From Owenia fusiformis (lineage: Eukaryota > Annelida > Polychaeta > Sabellida > Oweniidae), in assembly GCA_903813345.2 (NCBI GenBank), contig CAIIXF020000006.1:16064348-16124347 (forward strand): 60,000 bases of DNA, in the 5' to 3' direction. The position numbers and the translations under genes were made by a program. Of this stretch, positions 48,501 to 57,500 are shown in pieces (within the stretch, counting starts at the first letter, position 1; every line of letters begins with the position of its first letter). The notes beneath the pieces are model-generated. The model did no database searches, was not told where the DNA came from, and was given only the letters and a program-made list of their open reading frames with translations.

Positions 48501-51500
48501 TCATTTGTTAAATAACATTCATTTTGCTCTGTACTTCCAGATGATGGTTTGCTGGATAAAGTTGAATTATTTGAAACAGGACCATTCCAGTTCTAATATG
48601 TATTTGAGATATAACAGGGTAGATGATGAACATTAATATGACAAAGCACACACTGAATCAAGATGAAAATGATCTCTATATAAAATTGATGGACCTTGCA
48701 CCAGATGCTGGAACTGTTTAAATAAAAATTGCCACTAGAACTTTGATATTTACAGTACTTTACTTTACAAGTCTGTGTGAATAACTTTAGTATTACCTAG
48801 TAATAGACCAGATTTATGATCTCAATAAATTGAAGATATGTTATCAATTTTTATATATATGATACATGGTAGTATGAGACAATATATTCATCTGTATAAA
48901 CAGAAGAATCATGTTTATTTATTGTGTACATGTTTGTTTTATAAAAGAAATATTAACACACAAAAACAACAGTATTTTATCTTTTTTGTTATTAATTTCA
49001 TTAAAAAGTGTCAATATATATACATGCTTCTAGGAAAGCAGCCATCATTTATTAACCACAGTATATACAAGCACAAACTTGTTCAAAATATATGAAAACT
49101 TATTCTTATATAATATTTCAAGTTTATATAACTATAACTCAGTTTAGGTTATATATTTAGTCACCCCTATATTGAATATCCTATTGTTTCTCAGATTAGC
49201 TCTTAAGTGTATAACATCTGTTTATATGAGCAAGCTACAGAAGTAGAAGTACCTTGCATAAAGTGCAAATAACAAAGACTTAAGGGCAATATTTGAAAAA
49301 CAATACAAACCTCTACAAATCATATGAACAATGTAATACTTAAAGGCCCACTATACTTAATTTAGAAGAAAAAATTAAAGAATAATCATTAAAACATGCT
49401 ACTTACACACTTGCTCAAATATGACACAAAGTTTGATTTGCTTTAATATTGAACCAAGAAAAAAATAACTCACAAAGAAAAAAGCATTTGAAGTTCAGAG
49501 ATCAGTAGACATGCATGCACATGTTAAACAAAGTTCATGTTTTAAATGACTCTTGATTTAAAAGATGGCAACACTTCTGTAAAAATGAATGTATCATGTT
49601 ATACAAACAGCTCTACCATCTTTCAATGGCATTGATAAAAACTTGATATATAAAGCTTGACAGGTCGATAATATTTTTTGATCATTTATTTTTTGATCAT
49701 TTATTGTAAGTTCACACCCCAAACACAACACCCCCCCCCAAAAAAAAATTGAGAAAAAAATTGTGCTTTTCAAAGTTTTTACTACAGTGCTGGTATATAT
49801 TAATTGATCAGTCGTTTAATTGGCATATTTTCTTGAATTTTAACATTTAATGTCCCAAACTCCCACAAACTGCAGAAAAGTATACACCATAAATCATATT
49901 TACCAAAATTAGTGTCTCCAAGGCTTCACACCAGCGTATGCATTTGCATTATGCATTTGTCACGAGTTTGAGCTAAAATTTCCCCAAAATGAAGTAGGCT
50001 AAGGGTAGTCTCTGCCAGGTTTGTTTATTGTGGTAAGCTTGTAAGTGCTCAGAAGCAAATAATTCACGTGCGCAAAAAAATCAAATAATATGATTGGTTT
50101 AAACTTTGCTGCACATGCGCACAATGTGTGCCATATTTTTTCTAGTGATTTCGTTTCGTTTCATGGAGTTTCCGTTTCAGTGTAACTTCCGCAAAAATGG
50201 CTGACCATGGACAGAATTAACAGGTAAAATCACTTCGAAATTTCAAGAGAACTTTTTACCTATAATAGTGAAACTTTTGTTTCATTTGTGCATTCTGTCT
50301 ATCAGATAAGAGTCTCAGGGGTATGTAGGCAAATTCATTTTGGTAGGAGCACTCTGTTTAGTTTGAAAACGCACCCTTAATTATTATATATCAGCACTGT
50401 AAGCACTAAATAGCATCTTAAAATTGTAAAATTTTCTAGGGAAGTAGTCTACCCCTCACATCCCCCACAAAAAAAAATTGACAAAAATTCTGAATTTATT
50501 TCATGTATTGTCTCAGTCACTTTTAAAGTGCCCAGACTTCATCGAATAGCACCTTGATATGGTCAATGTTTCTGGGAGACAGATATGGGGGACAAACGCT
50601 CCCCCTCTGGCACACCAACCCCACCTCAAAGTATACAGCAGGAGGTGCTTGCTCCGCCAAACCAAACCTCACACCAGTATTCAAGCATGTTCCAGTTTCC
50701 CCATGCCATTCCCAGTCCATTATAAGTCATGTAGAGAAGCATCATGGATGTTTGATGAATGATTTCTGCTATTGTTCAATTTTTTGGGCTTATGGAAAGA
50801 ATTTTAAATATGACCACATTCAAAATGGTCACCACTTTTCACTCAAAGGGTAATCTTTGATCAATCAAATACCAGTTAACGTATTTGTTCAAAAATATGC
50901 TGATACCTGAGACACGAAAGCCCTATTACATTTTAAGATGGCTGCTGACTTCCAAATTGGTGCCAAAATGGCTTATATAAATGTAATCTTTCATTACTCA
51001 AACACCAGTTGATGCATTTATTATATATTTTATATGCTGATGCTTTATGGCCAGAGAATTCTGCTTAAGAAGAATTTTTTAAAATGAGTGCTGAATCCGA
51101 ATTCATGAAAGCATATACTCAAATATAAATTGTTGGCAACATGTGTGTAGATCTTGACAAAATGAGACAATATTGCCCCTCTACTTCCTGATTATTTCTG
51201 TCATGTCATATCCAAATGAATCAGGATTTAACAAAAATATGTTTTGTTCAGTAGCACAGGCTGGTATCGAAAAATTTGTCCGCTGTGACGGAGCGTGCTA
51301 TTTTGCATAGAAACAATAAGAAACCCACACAATTTATTTTTCTACTCATATGTTTCGCTATACCAAAGAAAGTTTCTTACTCCATGCAATGGGTATATCA
51401 TTTGCGGGTAACTTTAACTTTTGTTTGAAGTCCAACAACGCTAAGAGTAAAAGCTATTGAAAACGGCGCCGGGGTATCATGCTCCAAAATGTACAATTTC

Positions 51501-54500
51501 TTTTATTTCTTTCTAATGGTACAATATAGCGACACGATAATATTTACATATGTTTTCAGCATAACTCTGAAGGTATTAATGGTATCTTGATGTGTTGGGT
51601 ATTTTTAATATTTTTTATAAAAAATAATGTTTACATTTTTTGTCCGCTGTGACGGAGCAGTTTTAACTGTGAACTACGTTAAGAATTTAAGATTCAAATT
51701 ATACCTTTTAAAAGTACCCTAAGAAGAGAGAACGTCACAAATCACTTTCCTAAATTATGACAAGTAGCCTCTGGGAGATCTGGGGTAATGTAAATCTGAG
51801 ATATAAAAACTCTTAGCATTTTTCAGAGGTTTGTACTGAAATCAACATGAATCAACATGGTGTAAACTCAACATAATATTTCTAATACGTTTTCGCCAAG
51901 ACGTCTTAGAATGTCACGTGTAGTGTAAATTGTTACGCGGAATATGGCATACATTCATTGTTGCGCAGTATTTGTGATACGGGTGAATATGCCATACTCA
52001 CCTGTGGTATATGGCACATTCCACAGGTGAGTATGCGATATTCCGCAGTGAATATGTGATGCATTGAATTCAGTGAATACCTGATACTCACCTTCAGAAT
52101 ATGTCACACTCACTTGCGGAATATGCCATATACAGCAGTTGAATATGACATATTCCGCAGGTGAAAAATGTGATACAGAAAGACTTGGTTTGATTGGTTG
52201 CGAGAATCGACTCTAAGTGTAAAGCTACGCTGGATTACCAATACTGTCAGTGCGCCGAGTACTAATATATGAATCATGGATTGATTGGGTAAGTTGATTA
52301 CGTGAGATTGGTGAGTGATACTTCTGCATACGTTGATGTATTCGATAAACTGTACTGTTGATTCAGTAATCATTATAATAATTTATAAAGTTTTACTTGT
52401 TCGTTCAATCGATGCAATTGACAATTGCATACTTCCGTATCACGTTCTCATTGGTTAGTGTGTATGCCATATACCACAGGTGAATCTGTCATACACCGCA
52501 AGTGAATATGGCATATTCGTTGCGGAATATGGCATATTTTTGTATCGTGTTTACCGCGTAACATAAATAGGGAAAATATGAATTTATTCGAAATAGCGCA
52601 CAGACATCCTGCATTCCGACAGATGTATAACCTTTTACCACATAATATTACTGTATATAAGTTACCATAAAAAATGACCATGTCAGGTGATGGATCCACA
52701 GTAGGCACAACGAAAGGCAAATACCCTATACTGAAATAAAGTTGACTATCATTTTCATGATCGTTACCATGCATAACTTGGATTACAGTACAAACTGAGT
52801 TAAAGAAGCTTAAAGAGTGGTCGTATAATTATACATCTCAGAATTTGAATTTGTACTTTTATTCCGTTTTATTTTTCAGAATACTTTACGAAAGAGATTT
52901 GATACGCTCCCTCCTCTAACGTGTAGTTATAAAGAGATATATTATAAATCTAAATTCTTAACGTATTTCAGATTTGAAACTGCTCCGTCACAGCGGACAA
53001 AAAATTTAAACATTATTTTTTATTGAAAAAATTAAAAATACCCAATACATAAAGATCTCATTAATACCTTCAGAGTTACGCTGAAAACATATGTAAATAT
53101 TATCGTGTCGCTATATTGTACCATTAAAAAGAAATAAAAGAAATGGTACATTTTGGAGTATGATACTCCGACGCCGTTTTCAATAGCTTTTACTCTTAGC
53201 GTTGTTGAACTTCAAACAGAAGTTAAAGTTACCCGCAAATGATATATTCATTGCATGGAGTCAGTAATTTTCTTTGATATAGCAAAACATATGAGTAAAA
53301 AAATAAATTGTGTGGATTTCCTAGTGTTTCTATGCGAAAATAGCACGCTCCGTCACAGCGGACAATTTTTTCGATACCAGCCTGTGAGTAGAATTTGCTG
53401 CTCTTCGCTTGCTGTTTTCAAGTTTCAACTTTTCCCGACATGTTTAAAAGATACAGTGCGTATCAAAAAAACGCAACAGATTGTTATCTCGGAAAAGCAC
53501 AAAACCAGTGATAACAGCATTGATTTCATTCAATGCACAGTAAAGCCATGTGTCTCCTCTTTACAATGATATATCATTCATTGATATTTGGTCATGGTTG
53601 GGCGAGTAATCATTCCATTTGCAAAGTGCGCCAAAATTAGCTTTGGGCCAAGTTATAAAAATCGCAAAAGTCAGTGTACGGAGCCCGATGCAATATTGGA
53701 AGAAAACATAAAACCAATGCTGACTGCATCCTTTTCATTAAATGTTCCAAAAAGCCGGATTACTCCTCTTTGCAATGGAATATCTTTCATTCATAGGGAG
53801 TCATGGCTGGCCAAATACGTAATCATTAATTTTGCAAAGTGGGGTAAAATTCAGCTCGGACCCAAGTTTTAAACATTGCAAAAGTCAGTACAAAGGGCAT
53901 AGGGGCTATTGGAAGAGGGTCTCACAGGTGTGGTATAGACAGTAAAGTGTTCATACTCATACTCTTGCAAGAATACATCCTATACCCCTCCAAATTGCCA
54001 CCACTTTCTTGCACATAAAGATGCGGTCATCTGTCCACATCATGCATGGTTCAGCCCTGAGTCATCTGTGGGTTAAAGCAGAGAAAAGCAGCCCATGGGC
54101 AATTCTTTCTTGAGGTTTTGCAATATCTGGTAGAGGAATTGTGAACACAGATGCTCCTGAGAGAGCTCCAAAAGAAAAAGTCACAAGAATTCAAGTCAGG
54201 GGAACTTCCATTGGCACTTAGCCCTTGCACTGATTTTTTCAATATCTAAAACTTGGCCCAGAGCCGATTTTGACCCACTGTGCAAATGGAAGGATTTCTC
54301 ACCCAACCATCACCACATGTGAATGAATGACATATCATTTCAGAGAGGAGAGACGTGGCTTTATGGTACATTGAATGAAATTGGTGTAGTCATCACTAGT
54401 TTTGTGATTTTACGAAATAACTACTTGTTGCGTTTTTTTTATATGCCCTGTATAATGAATCATTTAATTTCTTATATTCAGGTGCCTGCAGCCTTTGGGA

Positions 54501-57500
54501 AGATAACACCCTCCATAGCTGTATGTGTGCCCAGTAGCTGCAATATTATTGATGTTGCAGGTCTTGTCAACTCAGGTGTGTACAATTGCTTAATATTTAT
54601 GCTTATTTGTGGACTCCATGTTTTTGTTAATTCAAGAGAAGATAGTCTCAGGAAAAATAGGCTGGGTTCATTATCAGACACTTCATAAAGTAAGGAATTA
54701 TCAATCAATTTTAGTAATCATGTGTATAATGATGTCATATTAAAAGAACTTTCTTTTGATTACTTACAATAGTTTCTACAATAGTTAACAATGCAGTTAT
54801 GTATCTAGTCTTACCCCACCTGCCGCATGTCTATGACTTAAATTTCAGGTTTATTTGCTCTGCCTGAAAATTACACAGTGGTTGCTCTGACATGCACCAA
54901 TACCAACATCCCCTTAGATTGGAGGGCTATCCTTGCTATGTAAGTTATTCACAATGGTAGTTTGGGCCAACCAAAGGGGATAGTTCATTGATGAGTTTGT
55001 TGTTGCCTCTTCCACTGACCTAGTATATAGTCTGTATATCTCACATTGATTTCATTTAAATTTGAATGTCAGGTACTTTAAGCATAAAATTCAGTGAATG
55101 CTGTTTTGATTTGCATAGCAATAGCTGGATTTTATTGGATATTCTTAGTGTTCTGATGGGTTTAGATGGGTCAAAGAATTATTTTGAACTCAAGTGCATG
55201 TAGTGTAGTTGAAACTCTCTTTTAAAAGTAATGGAAGGTTTAAGTCAATATGGTGTTTTAATTGAGCATTGTTTATGATGTTAGCTGGAGAGCTCCTGAT
55301 ATAGATATCAACTACTTTTTTCAGAGTCATCTTTAGCATAGTTGGATGTCTTGTAATATGTGGGACTGCATTTGATGCAATAATGTACACGATGGAACAG
55401 AATAATACTGAAAAAGGTGTTACGTTGAATTCCATTATTGAGGATAAGAGACCAAATGGAATGGATCATCAGCACAATGTGAACAAATACACTCCATTAG
55501 TTGCAAATAACAAACCAGTCAATTCACCACCCAGGCAACATGGTAAATCACTAAACTAAGATAAACTTAATATACACATAAACAAAAATGGTAACTTGAT
55601 GTTTCTTTGGTCATATTTTATTTTATTAATTATTATAGAATATTTAAATCTAACGTTATGATGCAAATGTCAACTTTTCAGAACCAAATTCCTATAAACC
55701 AGAAACATTTGTTGATTTTAGGAATAGCACTGAGAATGCTGTTGTGTTTCTCTGTCTACACAAATGGAGACAAGATCCTTAAAGTTGGCCCTCCATCAGA
55801 AAGTAGTTTAGACTGCGTTCATGGAATACGATTCTTCAGTATGACTTGGGTCATGTTGTGCCATACATTTGCTTTTGGGATTGGTGTAACAGGTAACCAA
55901 AAAACTACAAAGAATTGTTTCAAGACTGCAGTTATCTTCAGTGTTCAATTACCCAAATACGAGTAGGTAGTTACCAGTTTCACCACCAGGTGGCTGATTC
56001 GGGTCAATTACCATGGCAGGTATATAAGTAGGGCTCTCGCCAGGCTTTTAGACTGTGGCGCAGCACCACACTCTATTTAGCTCCCTCCACACCCTATTGG
56101 CAAATAATGACTGTTTCCACAGTCTAAACTTGACTGAATATACAATAATAGCATGTAAAAAGGATAAAACATAACATAAATATGATTTATCATGATTGAA
56201 CGGTTATTCTGAAGATGTTAGCACCACACCCTAAATATTTCCTGGTGAGAGCCCTGATAAGAAAGTTCCCTTAAACTTGAATATTATCAATTTAAGTGGC
56301 TCAATTTTCATATAACCCTTATGTGTCTGATACTTATACTAATGAAAATATATCCAGTAAAGCAAAATATTATCTGTCCACTAAAAGAAAAGATATTTCT
56401 TTTTTTGATTTTATAGCATGGGGTCTATGGGGAATCTCCCCGAGCTAGAAGTCACATTTTCAAAGAAAATTAATTTTTCAAAGTTAATAAACACTTTTTA
56501 AAACCACATTTCTAGATATAATTTTACATGTAGATTTCAAATATGATATTACTTTGACGTTTGAATTTTGAATTTTTAATGACGTAAATCAAGATTATTT
56601 CTACTCGCATCTGGGTTATTGAGCACATTGTTATGGGATGTTGATCATTCCAGATTTTCTTAGCAAACTATTATAGTTATTCATCAAAATTTGGAAGAAA
56701 AGAAAGATAGCTCTAGTTTCAAGTTCAGTTTAGATGCTTAATTTTATTGATTTGTTTATTATTTTTTATTCTTTAGTTACTATTTATTTACTGATGACTT
56801 ATTAACTTTAAATATGTGCATACTTTATATTGTTTGCAGGTAATCCTGCGTTAGCAACAGATTATCTAAAACGCTACAGCTTCCAAGTGATTATCAATGG
56901 ATTCTTTTCAGTTGATGCTTTCTTTTTCTTAAGGTGTGAATAAAATAAGAGTTCAAAATTGAAAAATTATGTGTAAGCAATATAAAATAATATCATAACA
57001 AAGTATTTTTGTTTCATTTAAAATTGTTCAAAAATTAATCTGGGAAAATGATGCTCATAATAATCAATGCTGTAAAGTATCATTCCAAAATATATAGTAC
57101 ATTGTATATCTTACATTGTATAGTTCATTGTACTTGTTTCAGTGGTTTGCTAGTGTCTTACCTTGTACTTCGGGAACTTAAGGCCAAAAATGGAAAATTG
57201 AATTGGATCATGTATTACTTTCACAGATTTTGGAGGTAAGTAGTAAAAATATATTTTAGGTCATTTAATTTTTATCCCAATTCCATGATTAAATTCTCTT
57301 ACAATGAACTGGGTAACACATAAAAATGTTCACAGAATAGTACCCATACATGTGCAATGGTGCATGTACATGTACTTTAAAGAGTTGTGTTCTTCAGGTT
57401 GACCCCACCATATATGCTGATTCTTATGTTCAGTGCTTGTTTGTCGCGCTATGTGAGTACAGGCCCACTGTGGCCTGAGCAGGGTTTTGAAAGGAACTAC

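Noticed and set aside
53255-53872. Two plus-strand ORFs (104 and 94 codons)
   Set aside because: They run through the arms of the foldback and mariner elements and carry no transposase motif in that frame.
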